Source of the DNA: Nematostella vectensis
Lineage: Eukaryota > Cnidaria > Anthozoa > Actiniaria > Edwardsiidae
Reading direction: 5' to 3'
Length of the DNA stretch: 64,000 nucleotides
Assembly (NCBI RefSeq): GCF_932526225.1
Contig: NC_064044.1
Span: 7,242,801-7,306,800 of the forward strand
The notes under the pieces are model-generated. The model did no database searches. It was given only the letters and a program-made list of their open reading frames with translations, and was not told where the DNA came from. A program made the position numbers and the translations under genes. This document shows, piece after piece, positions 37,409 to 48,758 of the stretch (within the stretch, counting starts at the first letter, position 1; every line of letters starts with the position of its first letter).

Positions 37409-38152
37409 TAAGCATTTGTTAATGAATTGGTCAGAAATGAACAATTGATATTTTGTCAAAAGAGTCAATTCTATTACATTGCTTGGATGCGCTTTTGAAG
37501 GTCGTCTATGCCTTGGAGGAATCTATGAGTATCCGGGTCTGGTGATGTTAAGTTTGCTTTTCTGACGTTTTGGAGTTGGGCATAAATTTTACAGGCGTCT
37601 CAGGGCGTTATGGCAATGAAAGACTTAAAAATCTTAAATTTTCTAAAAACACTTTTCTCTAAAAATCCTAAAAAATCCCGGCTTCCTCTGACATGACTTA
37701 GAAGTGCACTTCATGTCAGATTGCAATAGAAGGCTTGAAGTGCATATCGCATCTTTCAAGTACACACGTACGTTTGCTTACACGCAGCTCTCATTAACCA
37801 TCATTTGCCCTCTTTAGCTATGTTTCCCATGCTCGATTCTTATTTTTTTAGAAATAAAAATAACAATAAAAACTCATTGTGGTGGCAGCCACAGTCCCGT
37901 TTCAATAACTATTTCTATGGTCACCACTTAGGCCAAAATAGCTGGGTATGTACAGGCATCCAGCTAGAGGTGAGCACGACCATTACAACCACCACTCAAC
38001 CACCAAAAAGCAGTCTCTTTTTTAAATAAACTTTTTTTCCACAATATCTATGACTGCACATCTTATGCTGCACATCTTATGCTTATTGTCTGGCTTCATG
38101 CATGAGGTGCTGTTGATAAGAGCATTTGAAAGTCATGAAAGCGTGCATGATT

Positions 38153-38438
38153 CAGGGACGGATGTGGTATCAAAATAGGGGTGGATAATGACCGGATAGA
38201 CGGCTTATAACTGATCCAGTTGGTCTTGGTAGGTCACATAGATCTAAAAATACTTCATGCTAAATTGGATTTGTCTCGTCCGCAAATTCAAGCAGGCGAA
38301 GGCATATGGACAGTACCTCCCGTCCCTCAAACATTTATTTTCTTTAAACAAAGTGACTTTTCATTTATTTTTCTAGAAAGGGGGTGGGGCAAGGATATCC
38401 ACCCAATCCACCCCCCCCTTCCTCTGTATCCGCCCCTG
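38153..38438. mobile_element. MITE, 5-bp target duplication (CAGGG family)
   Basis: The left end CAGGGACGGATGTGGTATC mirrors the right end GTATCCGCCCCTG. TGATT flanks both sides (38148-38152 and 38439-38443). The same insertion is present in unit 3, so it predates the duplication. Confidence 0.75.
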
Positions 38439-39372
38439 TGATTTCAGATTGACTGTCATCAGAGTTCACCTTTTCCCTTTTGTTACAGACGACAATGGCT
38501 TCAATGAAATAATTTCTTTTGTGTAATAAAATAATAGAAGCGATAATAGAAGAGATTTATTTTTGTTCCTTTAGAAACTTATAAAACAAACAGAGAAATC
38601 ATAAAATAAAGGGTTAGTGTTCAGCCAAGACATCTGCCCCGAGTGTCAACTGCCCCAGGCAAATCTATAAGTATAGAGATTTTACCCTTGCTTTTAAAAA
38701 AGTAGACCAAGTAATATTATTTTTGGAAAGCCAATCATTCAGCTCGAGCACTTCAACTTCTAGTTGTATTTTTTTTTCCATTTTTGTGCAAATTTGCTCC
38801 TACTTCCCTTGCACACAAGATAATCAGCCTTCGCGGACATGGACCGGTTTAAAAAACGGGGGTCCTGTGGATTTTAAACGCGCGTTCGCGGATCGGTTTT
38901 TGTCTACAGTCGTCTTGCTACCTTTTTGTACGTATTTCTAGCCGGTTTGACGGATATTTAACTTCAAGCTTCAACGTAAAATATCAACGTAAAATAAAAC
39001 GAGAGAAAAAAGACTGCTGCAAACAAACTCCGATCTTTCTGGGTCTTCGCTTTCGTGCTCAAGTTATAGGCATAAGACGACTTTCGATGTTTGATAGAAT
39101 TGGGGCCACTGGGATTTCGTGATGTGCTATTTGTTGAAGTCCGAATCGCCAGTAGTCTGCTTAACTGTCACTTACTAGAGTTACAAGGGGTGGTTTTGTA
39201 CAACCCAACCTTCTAAAAACTTCCACATTCTAAAAAATTGTACACTCATCGTTCTAAAAATTTGTACACTCACGATAATGGCAAGAAACAAGCTATCTGT
39301 ATAATATATAAGCTATGTAGGCCTGTAAGTTGGTTTATACAGGATTATTACATCTCAACATTACACTAATAG

Positions 39373-42300
39373 TTACTCCAATCTGCAATAGAAAAAAAGA
39401 AGAAACACATTTAGTTATAAGAACAGGGGTAAAGGCAGGGCCGTAGCAGGGGGTGGGGCACTGGGGGCACGTGCCCCCCCAATATTTTCAAATATAATAA
39501 AGAAAAAACCAGTAGGGGCGTGGCTTTGCCCCCTATTGTTTTCCTAATGTTTCTGTATCCAGAGAGATGCATACTCCCTGGAATCATACATATGGCTATT
39601 CCCTTTCATAGCCATAGCAGGCCTCGAATTATTGGGGGGGGGGGGGGGGGGGGGTTAGGAGGGCACGATACAGATAAATCCACGAGCCAGGCGATCGGTA
39701 CGCGGTGGCAAGATGTAGCAGATATGTTCTCAACCATGAAAAACTGGCCATTTCTTATTGACAAAAATCAACCAAACCTTAGACTATTTACATACAATGT
39801 CTATTCCTGAGCATCCTGCTTCCAATTCTCGATTTCATACCCTAACCCCCCCCCTCCCCAAAATTTTTACACAAAATGTATAAGAGCCTAATCCGCAGAT
39901 TTACAAGAATGTATCCAATAGATAGTAAACCATGTTCGATATGTTATATCAGGACTAAGGCAAGTGCATGGTGGTGGGGCTATAGGTAAAACAGTCAAAT
40001 CATCATTGCAAAAGTTCGAGAACATAAGCAGATAAGAGACATTTAATTTCTGAGAAGAATTTCCGAGAGAAAAGCTAAACTTTGAACATTTACCTTAGAG
40101 CCATGCGTGCCTGCCCCAGCTCTCTCATGACATATATACCCCTATAAAGCTTTGGGAATAAATTGTTGAATACTTACCCAAGGAGAGCACAAGCCAGAAC
40201 AAAGAGGGCCATTGGGGTGGCAGAAGCTTTAAACAAATAATAATTCGAACGTTAAAAAAAAAGCATATAAAAAAGCATATTAAGGTCCAATTCAAGTTAT
40301 ACGAGTCCCTTGCCTTCACAAGTAGTGGTCGTTGCGGCTGACTTTCCTGATAGAATAAAATTATGCATGTTATACGATATACAATGAGAAGCTAAATCAA
40401 GATGGGTAGTGATTCATGATGGACATAGCCTCAAGGCTTGAGAAGGAACAGCTACCTGGCCCGTACCCAGGGGGGTGCAAGGGGTGTGAACGCCCCAGCC
40501 CACCACAACGGTCCGCTTTCGGTTATCAATAGACGTGCTATTTGTAGACAAAACTATAAAGCATATTAAGCTTGATCACTCTCGCAGCCAAATCCGACAA
40601 TAAACTTTCTGTGGAGATACTGCAAAGGTATATAAAATAGCTTTTTGTGTCTCCCCTCCCCGAGGGGAATGACTAGGTCCATTTTTTCGGATTTCGAACC
40701 CTCCCCCCCTAAGAAAAATCCTGGGTAAGGGCCTGGGTCCGTTGTCGGAATTGAAAGCTCTCCCCAGTCCTTTGCTCTTCCAAGACTAAAAATTTTGTCA
40801 AATTTCGGTGGTTGTTTTGATTTACTTCCAGATTTCTAGCCTTCGGAAACATATTTTTGAGGCAGGAATTTCAACTGGAGGAGATATATAGAGATATATG
40901 CTCTCTTGATATAACGCATTCGCTTTCTCAGTAGGGAATCTGCTGCCTAAACCATTAGCGTTCGATGCAGTTGGCATTCTTGATAAAATATTTTTTTTGC
41001 AATTTAAAATAAGAAGCTAAATCAAGATGGATAGTGACTCTGACACAAATAAAAAAAACTTAAATAAATCAAACAGCCTAAAACTTTTGGGAGCGCCCGC
41101 AAAGTACGCTGAATCCTCGAGTATGCCTTAAACTGGGTTCATCACAATTCTAAAGGCTTAACTCCAAACATATCGATCTTGAGGGGTTTTACTGTATTTC
41201 TCAGTCTGCTATAGGGCTATGGTATAGGGTGGAGGCTTAGTAGGTAGTAGTGCCTTTAGTTTTCTCTAGCGTAATTTTCTTAAAAATCCTTACATTTACT
41301 GTATTCTCCCGCATTAGCAATCTGGGTACTTCTGATACGTTCACTGTATTTTCTCAGCGAAGTTTACAGCTATGGTGGAGGAATAGTAGGATCTGATATA
41401 AATTTCTGATATAAATTTTAACTTACCTGTTGTTGGTGCAACAGTGCCGGCAGCCGTTGCTGAGGATTAACAGAGGCATTGTTAATCACCTTTCTTTGGG
41501 GGAAAAATATAAATCATAATAAACGATATTGTTTGACCAAGTATTGTAATTTCAGATTCAACTGTCCTATTATGTTTCAGTGTAGAAAAACTGCATCTAT
41601 CGGTGGGTCTGCAAAGCTGTGATACTTACTCATATTGGCTACGGCTGCAAAAATAATAAAAAAAAGAATTAGTTTGGCTAAAATGCAGAATACCCGTCCA
41701 CTTATTTGCATTTTACTTGTATTTACTGCTTCGTTCTATAGAAATAGAGGTGTGAAGTCTCATTGTTAACTCTTTTTGGACGGGTATTCTGCAGTTGCTC
41801 CATTAGTTTTCCTGAATTGAGTATTCATGAGTTTACAGCATTTATGTGTTTTAAATCACCATTAAATAAAGTTTCTATAAAAAATAGTTAATTATGCATT
41901 TTTCACACTTCTAACCAGATTACCAGGAATCATGGTATTGAAAGGCAAAGATTAAGCGTTCACTTACGTAGAGTCTTGTTCTCCAAAGGATCTGTGGGCA
42001 CTGCAGTCGTTGCATTTTCTGAGTGTGCCAGAGCAACTAGTGACAAAAAATATATGATTTAAATAGTTTCAGGGGACTTCCAAAGTTAGGATAACAAGAA
42101 TATGCTAGAGTATGGTACTTTAGTAATAAGGCAAAGGCAAAGATTAAGCGTTCACTTACGTTGAGTAGTCATGTTGCCCGAAGCAGGTGTGGTCATCGCA
42201 GGTGCTGTTGGCTTTTCTGGGTGTACCAGAGCAACTAGTGACAAAAATATATGATTTTAATAGTTCCAGGGGACTTCAGAATAACAAGGATATGCTCGAA

Positions 42301-42538
42301 TATGGTACTTTAGTAATATAATGGGTAAAAAGATGCAAAATTTAACCTTTTGGGGATGAGAATGAAACTCGTTGTGAGCTAGACTATTTGTAATTTATGG
42401 GAGCCCCCCCCCCCCCAGTAATGAGTTCCCTTATCAACAATGGAAAGCCAAGCCTTGTTATAAGGCCATGAGGGAAAATAGACAAACTTGCATACCTCCA
42501 GCTAGGAAGACAAGGCAAGCTATGACAATCTGGTTCAT
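39373..42538 (-). CDS. Family gene 2: secreted Ala/Thr-rich glycoprotein precursor with two alternative second exons
   Basis: Minus-strand coding exons: 42496-42538 (signal peptide MNQIVIACLVFLAG), second exon either 42160-42234 (75 nt, PEKPTAPAMTTPASGNMTTQ) or 41968-42036 (69 nt, HSENATTAVPTDPLENKTL), then 41630-41644, 41427-41459, 40320-40346, 40178-40226, and 39373-39382 (LE and stop). With the 69-nt exon the frame is open for about 81 codons, with sequons NAT, NKT and NMT. Both second exons start with the same signal-peptide end (VALVH or VALAH) and share phase 1-1, so mutually exclusive use is likely. The hydrophobic tail is PMALFVLACALLG. The exon at 40320 has a weak donor (GTGAAG) and the exon at 40178 a weak acceptor. 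Paralogous to genes 1 and 3. Confidence 0.68.
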
Positions 42539-43544
42539 CTGAAAAGACACAATTCAGACAATGTTGCAGGAAGTTTTATTGTAATCTAAGAGCAATTTCA
42601 GACAAAGCAATTTCTTAAACCAAGTGACCTATAACGTCATTGACATTGACTGACACTCTGTCATCGAGGCGAGTGGTTTAGTAGTGTATATTGCCTGAGT
42701 ATCATGGCCTTTGTTTTGTTCGTTTATTTTGACACTTTAAAACATGTTTCCTTTCTCTTTCCCTTTGTCCATTCTGGTAATTCCACGAGGTTCATTACGA
42801 GCACTCCTGGGACTCTCAGCACTCATTACGGGTCCTGAGATCATTTCGGGGCCTTTACAGAACTCCATCGATTGAAGACTACAAGAGCAGTTTAGTAGTT
42901 TATGTAACCCGAAGAAAACGTGTAGTAATAATAAAACACATAATAAGGCAAGTTGATTTCCCGTATGCAAACAAAGCTCGAGGTGCGCGGTGCAAGAGAG
43001 CATAAGATATGAGAGGGATTCAACCACCGCCCCACCACATATCAAACATATTCCTTAAGGATAGTGTCCTTCGTTTGCATTGCCTTATATGGTCATTGAT
43101 GCCCATATTTAGAAAAGCTAAAGTTTTCCCGCTCCCTGATCTACAGAAAATATGGTGAAAAATGCTGATTCCTGTCAATTTGAGACTCGCGGCAAGAATT
43201 TGTCAAAAAACCTGACAGCTTGGTCAAATTTGTATCTCACTAATCTTGAAAAGCCCTTAGACCCAGGCCTCCCAGAGATTGACCGAGCGGGTTTGAAGGT
43301 CACCCAAATATTGATATGCTCAGAGGCGGGTTTAGGGGTGAGCCTAGCGGGCCCCGGCCCCCCTATTTTCAGTTTTTTTTTGCTGAAAAAACAAGTAATA
43401 TAAGGAAATACACGGAAGAACATTGAATTCCCACCTACCTTTCTTGGAACCCTTGCTTCCCCCCCCTCCCCTTTTGGAGCTCCTGGATATATGCTCCTTT
43501 TATATTGTCTTCGTATTTATACATCTCGCTAATAAGGTCAATTT

Positions 43545-44405
43545 TCGAAATACCGCCTCGCCCGTATGGTCAGCCCTACCGGACTACATTGAGCATGTCA
43601 TTGAGGGTGTACAACGTAGAACCCTTCGCATCATACTCCCTGGCTTGAGTTATCAAGACTCTCTGGAAGTAACTGGCTTGCAGAACCTTTCCACACGGTG
43701 TGGAGAGGCGTGTCACAAGTTTCTTTTGTCCGCGCGCGAGTCAGAGCTCTTGAAATCCGTCCTTAGCGCGCATGGTATCCACCATCATGGGTATTCTCTC
43801 AGGTCAGGGAGTACCAATGCTCTTACTCCAAGGCCTCGTACAAACAGACTAAGCGATTTCTGTACTTCCAAATTTATAAATAGTAGTTTGTGTTTCTGAC
43901 TGATGCTTCTTATTCAGTTTATTGTAAATGAACTGCTAAAGGTTTTCAATAACTTTCGGTAACTACTTTATAGTACAATCAAGACTAAGTCAAGAAATAA
44001 AATCGTTCGGCAAATTTGGAGCCAATCTCTTGAACATTATTCCACCTGACATGCGTGATCTTTCTAAACCAAATTTTAATAAATATATACAATCATTATT
44101 ATTATAAATACTGAGAGTTAAGGATATTCATATTTATACGACAGACATATTATCTAAAATTTCCAAGATTTGACTTTTCCATAACTCCCTTCACACCCCG
44201 TATATATAAGACTATATTTGCATACCATTATATTTCATATATCATTATATTATTATTATTATTATTTGTAAATAGCTCTTCGTATTCATAAGTATTGTCA
44301 CCTTTTCGCTGCCCGCCTCGATGAGCTTTAGCTATTTGCGGGCAGCATTGCTGTAAACTGATTATTAAGCTGTTAATAAAAAATATTGATATTGATAATA
44401 AACAT
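43545..44405 (+). mobile_element. 5'-truncated LINE, 3' end of the ORF and 3' UTR
   Basis: An open frame (43555-43899) encodes the C-terminal end of a non-LTR retrotransposon polymerase: VQRRTLRIILPGLSYQDSLE, then TGLQNL. The GLSY-x-x-(S/A)LE pattern is characteristic of these proteins. The 3' end terminates in short ATTGAT-type repeats rather than a long poly-A tail. It sits in the first intron of gene 2, antisense to the gene, and is shared with unit 3. Confidence 0.7.
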
Positions 44406-45244
44406 GTCTATTTATTTATCCTACTCCCCCCGCGGGTCGCGTCATGTAAATTATCGCGAAGAAAACAAATCCAACTTGAGTAAGCAAGATTAGCAAATAT
44501 ACTCACAGAAAGCTAAATTCCTGAATAGTTTGACTGTTTTGTTTGTTTGAGCGGCGAAATCAAGTCAAAAAGAGAGAAAAATAGCGACGAGCGATAAATC
44601 CATGGCAGTGAAACCGCGTTTGATTCAAATCCCGACTCCAGCTTGCATGTAGACATGTATATGTACATTAGTTATATAAACGTCTTTAAACAGAAACAAA
44701 GAAGTACAGTAATATCTCTTTATTTTCTCACTATTATAGAAGCTCATATACTTCGGCTTGCTGGCTGTGATCGTCACAAAAATGCATTCCCTCGCTACAC
44801 GGATAGTTTATGAAATAAACGGCTTTTTCTTGGATTCCTTCCTCAACATCGTATCTAACTAACAGATTTCGTTTGACCCTAAGAAGATAATGGATGCTGA
44901 AAAACAACGAAGCAGCAAGTTGAAACGGAAGCGGTGTTTGTAGAGCGGGGTTTTTCGCTCTTGATTTTGAATGAAGTATCTTCTTGTTCGCATTTTTTTT
45001 ACACACGTTTTCGAAATCTAGCGAGTCTTTAATGCTAGAAGGAAATTTTCGATGGTATTAGTGCAAATAGGGTGTTCTCTTCTGTTGCAAGTTACAAAAC
45101 AGCGGCAACAATATGCAAGTGCGGTAGCCTGCGTAGCTAGCGAAAAGGGCTTGGGACAATGAAGGGTCCTGCGCTCTCCCTAGCGCGCACCTTGTCTCCG
45201 TTTCTATTCTTTCCCAGCCCTTTTGGCTTGCTACGGAGGCTAAA

Positions 45245-45513
45245 GGTGGTGTTACACGGGATAACATGCAACAAAAACTTTTCGCGATACATCGTATTGT
45301 ATCCATTGTGACATGTTGGCAAACAAGTTACACGACATAACTTTCCAGATATTCGTCATTTTGTGTTGCATGTTTTTGAAGCGGGTTCAAAAACACGCAA
45401 CGATGTTGACGAGTGAAATGATGCGCGGAAAGTTGTGTTGTGCGATATGTTACACGGTCAAAAACTTTCTACGCGAAAGGTTTTTCCTGCATGTTATCCA
45501 GTGTAACACCTCC
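45245..45513. mobile_element. MITE with GGTGTTACAC termini
   Basis: GGTGGTGTTACACGGGATAA on the left mirrors TTATCCAGTGTAACACCTCC on the right. Inner arms (CAACAAAAACTTTTCGCG and CGCGAAAGGTTTTTCCTG) extend the inverted repeat. Flanks are CTAA and TTAA, so a TTAA target is possible but not proven. Unit 3 keeps only the right part (54755-54832). Confidence 0.6.
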
Positions 45514-45732
45514 TTAAAGCGAGGGGGAATGGTGAGTAAAAATCCTCACGCGCAGACGTGGTGGGAATCGACATGGCGTGCGTATCTTATTCTCTCTTGT
45601 TGACATACAAACGCGCTACTCCGGAGCCCCTGGTGGAAAACGGGAACTTACAGTCTATTTGCGTCTTGTCATGAATTGTCCCTAAAGCTCAATACTCGCT
45701 TTCAGAGTTCATTTGGAAATACTTGAGCTTAC

Positions 45733-45910
45733 CTTTATGGTTTAAAATGAAAGAATTAAACGTAGTGAAAGCTTTGCTTCGTTTTTAACAGGCGCACCGA
45801 ACTGTCTAATCCCGGAGGTCGGTGTGAGTTAGGGGTCTGCGACTGCGAGATGGCTTTCTGCTTTTGATGGGCATTTCATGCACGGCACGTGATTGGCTGA
45901 TTCATATTGA
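45733..45910 (-). promoter_or_regulatory. Gene 2 5' non-coding exon and promoter
   Basis: The donor after 45733 matches those of genes 1 and 3. Upstream, CACGTG (45886-45891) abuts ATTGG (45892-45896). The region TGGCTTTCTGCTTTTGATGG, between exon and E-box, is conserved with gene 1. Confidence 0.55.
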
Positions 45911-47534
45911 CGCGTTACGACATTCGCTTGGAATGTGCTCGTTTCTCAGTAACCAGGGAACCCGTTTGTGGTTATTTTTTTCCTAGGGAAAACATGTTAA
46001 TCGAATCTTTTTGCCTCAAGTTCGACGACGGGTTAAAATATAGCTCACTATTCTCTCATAACGGTCTTCTATAAACATTAACGCTTTTCTTTTAGATGCT
46101 CTGAAAAAAACATATTTCCAACTAAAATTACTTCCGCATTCCTTATCGACTAAGTTTCTGAGTGTTTATTTTTCTCTTATTTCTCGTATTTGTTTGACTT
46201 TGTAAGCCCGCTCAAAGGCTTTGCGAACAAAGGTTCAAGTTTGAAAATCAGAACCCCATCGATCTCGGATTCGGGTCCGACTTTTCAGTAGTCCAATCTT
46301 TCATCGAAATCCTATCATAAAGTCTATTTGGGCATAATGAATGCTGTGCTTATGGATGTTTGCACGCTGAGGTTGATTCAATGAGATAATTCCTTGTCTG
46401 GGCTTCACGAAGTGAGAAAGGAATTTTCTAGTGAATGGCCTTATACTCTCCAATGTGGGCCATCTTTGCTACCCAACCTTATTCAAAAATTGTTTTCAGG
46501 CTTATTCTGGGTTCCTTGGACCTGGAAATGATTTGTTTGGCTTTAGGGCAAAGAGACTGTTATGACTCCCATGATGCAGTGCAGGCATGCAGAATAGGCT
46601 AAACATGGTGACTCGCTTCTAATGGAGGTTCTAGCATTGATTATTGTGACTGATTGCTGTGAAATGGGACCTGACGGAGCGCAATAAAGGTATCTATTTG
46701 TGACTTGATCTGTGTTTGCTTGTCTCTATTTATTTGTAGTTCGGAATTTTTTGTCTTTTTTGGTAAGAAATGTCTCTGAGTTTAAGCATTTGTTAATGAA
46801 TTGGTCAGAAACCAAGGTTCATATTTTGTCAAAAGAGTCAATTCTATTACATTGCTTGGATGCGCTTTTGAAGGTCGTCTATGCCTTGGAGGAATCTATG
46901 AGTATCCGGGTCTGGTGATGTTTAGTTTGCATTTCTGACGTTTTGGAGTTGGGCATAAATTTTACAGGCGTCTCAGGGCGTTATGGCAATGAAAGACTTA
47001 AAAATCTTAAATTTTCTAAAAACATCTCTCTCTAAAAATCCTAAAAAAAATCCCGGCTTCCTCTGACCTGACTTAGAAGTGCACTTCATGTCAGATTGCT
47101 ATAGAAGGCTTGAAGTGCATATCGCATCTTTCAAGTACAAACGTACGTTTGCTTACATACGCAGCTCTCATTAACCATCATTTGCCCTCTCTAGCTATGT
47201 TTTCCATGCCCGATGCTTATTTTTTTTTTTAAATAAAAATAACAATAAAAACTCATTGTGGTGGCAGCCACAGTCCCGTTTCAATAACTATTTCTATAAC
47301 TATTTCAATAACTATTTCTAGGCCAAAATAGCTGGGTATGTACAGGCATCCAGCTAGGGGTGAGCACGACCATTACAACCACCACTCAACCACCAAAAAG
47401 CAGTCTCTTTTTTTAAATAAACTTTTTTTCCACAATATCTATGACTGCACATCTCCTTTCATGCTTATTGTCTGGCTTCGTGCATGAGGTGCTGTTGATA
47501 AGAGCATTTGAAAGTCATAAAAGCGTGCATGATT

Positions 47535-47828
47535 CAGGGGCGGATCTGGTATCCAGGATTTCAAAATAGGGGTGGATAATGACCGGATAGACGGCTTATA
47601 ACTGATCCAGTTGGTCTTGGTAGGTCACATAGATCTAAAAATACTTCATGCTAAACTGGATTTGTCTCGTCCGCAAATTCAAGCAGGCGAAGGCATATGG
47701 ACAGTACCTCCCGTCCCTCAAACATTTATTTTCTTTAAACAAAGTGAATTTTCATTTTTTTACTAAAAAGGGGGTGGGGCAAGGATATCCACCCAATCCA
47801 CCCCCCCCCCCCTCTGTATCCGCCCCTG
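47535..47828. mobile_element. MITE, 5-bp target duplication (CAGGG family), duplicated copy
   Basis: Counterpart of 38153-38438. Ends CAGGGGCGGATCTGGTATCC and GTATCCGCCCCTG, flanked by TGATT (47530-47534 and 47829-47833). Confidence 0.75.
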
Positions 47829-48758
47829 TGATTTCAGATTGACTGTCATCAGAGTTCACTTTTTCCCTTTTGTACAGACGACAATGGCTTTAATGAAATA
47901 ATTTCTTTTGTGTAATAAAATAATAGAAGCGATAATAGAAGAGATTTATTTTTGTTCCTCTAGAAACTTATAAAACAAACAGAGAAATCATAAAATAAAG
48001 GGTTAGTGCTCAGCCAAGACAACTGCCCCAAGTGTCAACTGCCCCAGGCAAATCTATAAGTATAGAGATTTTACCCTTGCTTTTAAAAAAGGAGATCAAG
48101 TAATATTATTTTTGTAAAGCCAATCATTCAGCTCGAGCACTTCAACTTCTAGTTGTATTTTTTCCATTTTTGTGCAAATTTGCTCCTACTTCCCTTGCAC
48201 ACAAGATAATCAGCATTCGCGGACATGGACCGGTTTAGACAACGAGGGTCCTGTGGATTTAAACGCGCGTTCGCGGATCGGTTTCTGTCTACAGTCGTCT
48301 TGCTACCTTTTTGTAATGTCCCGTATTTCTAGCCGGTTTGACTGATGTTTAACATCAAGCTTCAAAGTAAAATATCAACGTAAAATAAAACGAGAGAAAA
48401 AAGACTGCTGCAAACAAACTTCGATCTTTCTGGGGCTTTCGTGCTCAAGTTATAGGCATAAGACGACTTTCGATGTTTGATGTAATTGGGGCCACTGGGA
48501 TTCCGTGATGTGCTATTTTTTGAAGTCCGAATCGCCAGTAGTCTGCTTAACTGTCACTTACTAGAGTTACAAGGGGTAGTTTTGTACAACCCAACCTTTT
48601 AAAAACTTCCACATTCTAAAAAATTGTACACTCATCGTTCTAAAAATTTGTACACTCATGATAATGGCAAGAAACAAGCTATCTGTATAATATATAAGCT
48701 ATGTAGGCCTGTAAGGTGGTTTTTACAGGATTATTACATCTCAACATTACACTAATAG

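Larger units (their letters stand above)
37409..46318. repeat. Tandem duplication unit 2 (about 8.9 kb)
   Basis: It aligns with 46782-55733 over most of its length in direct orientation. It carries gene 2, its downstream DNA, a LINE fragment in the first intron, and the promoter. Unit-specific differences: an extra 282 bp at about 43038-43320, and the segment 44852-45443 that is missing from unit 3. Confidence 0.85.

Noticed and set aside
40456-40735. Third CAGGCCCG-family MITE with a target duplication
   Set aside because: The termini and interior match, but the flanks (CTACC and GGTCC) do not repeat, so no insertion site could be defined.
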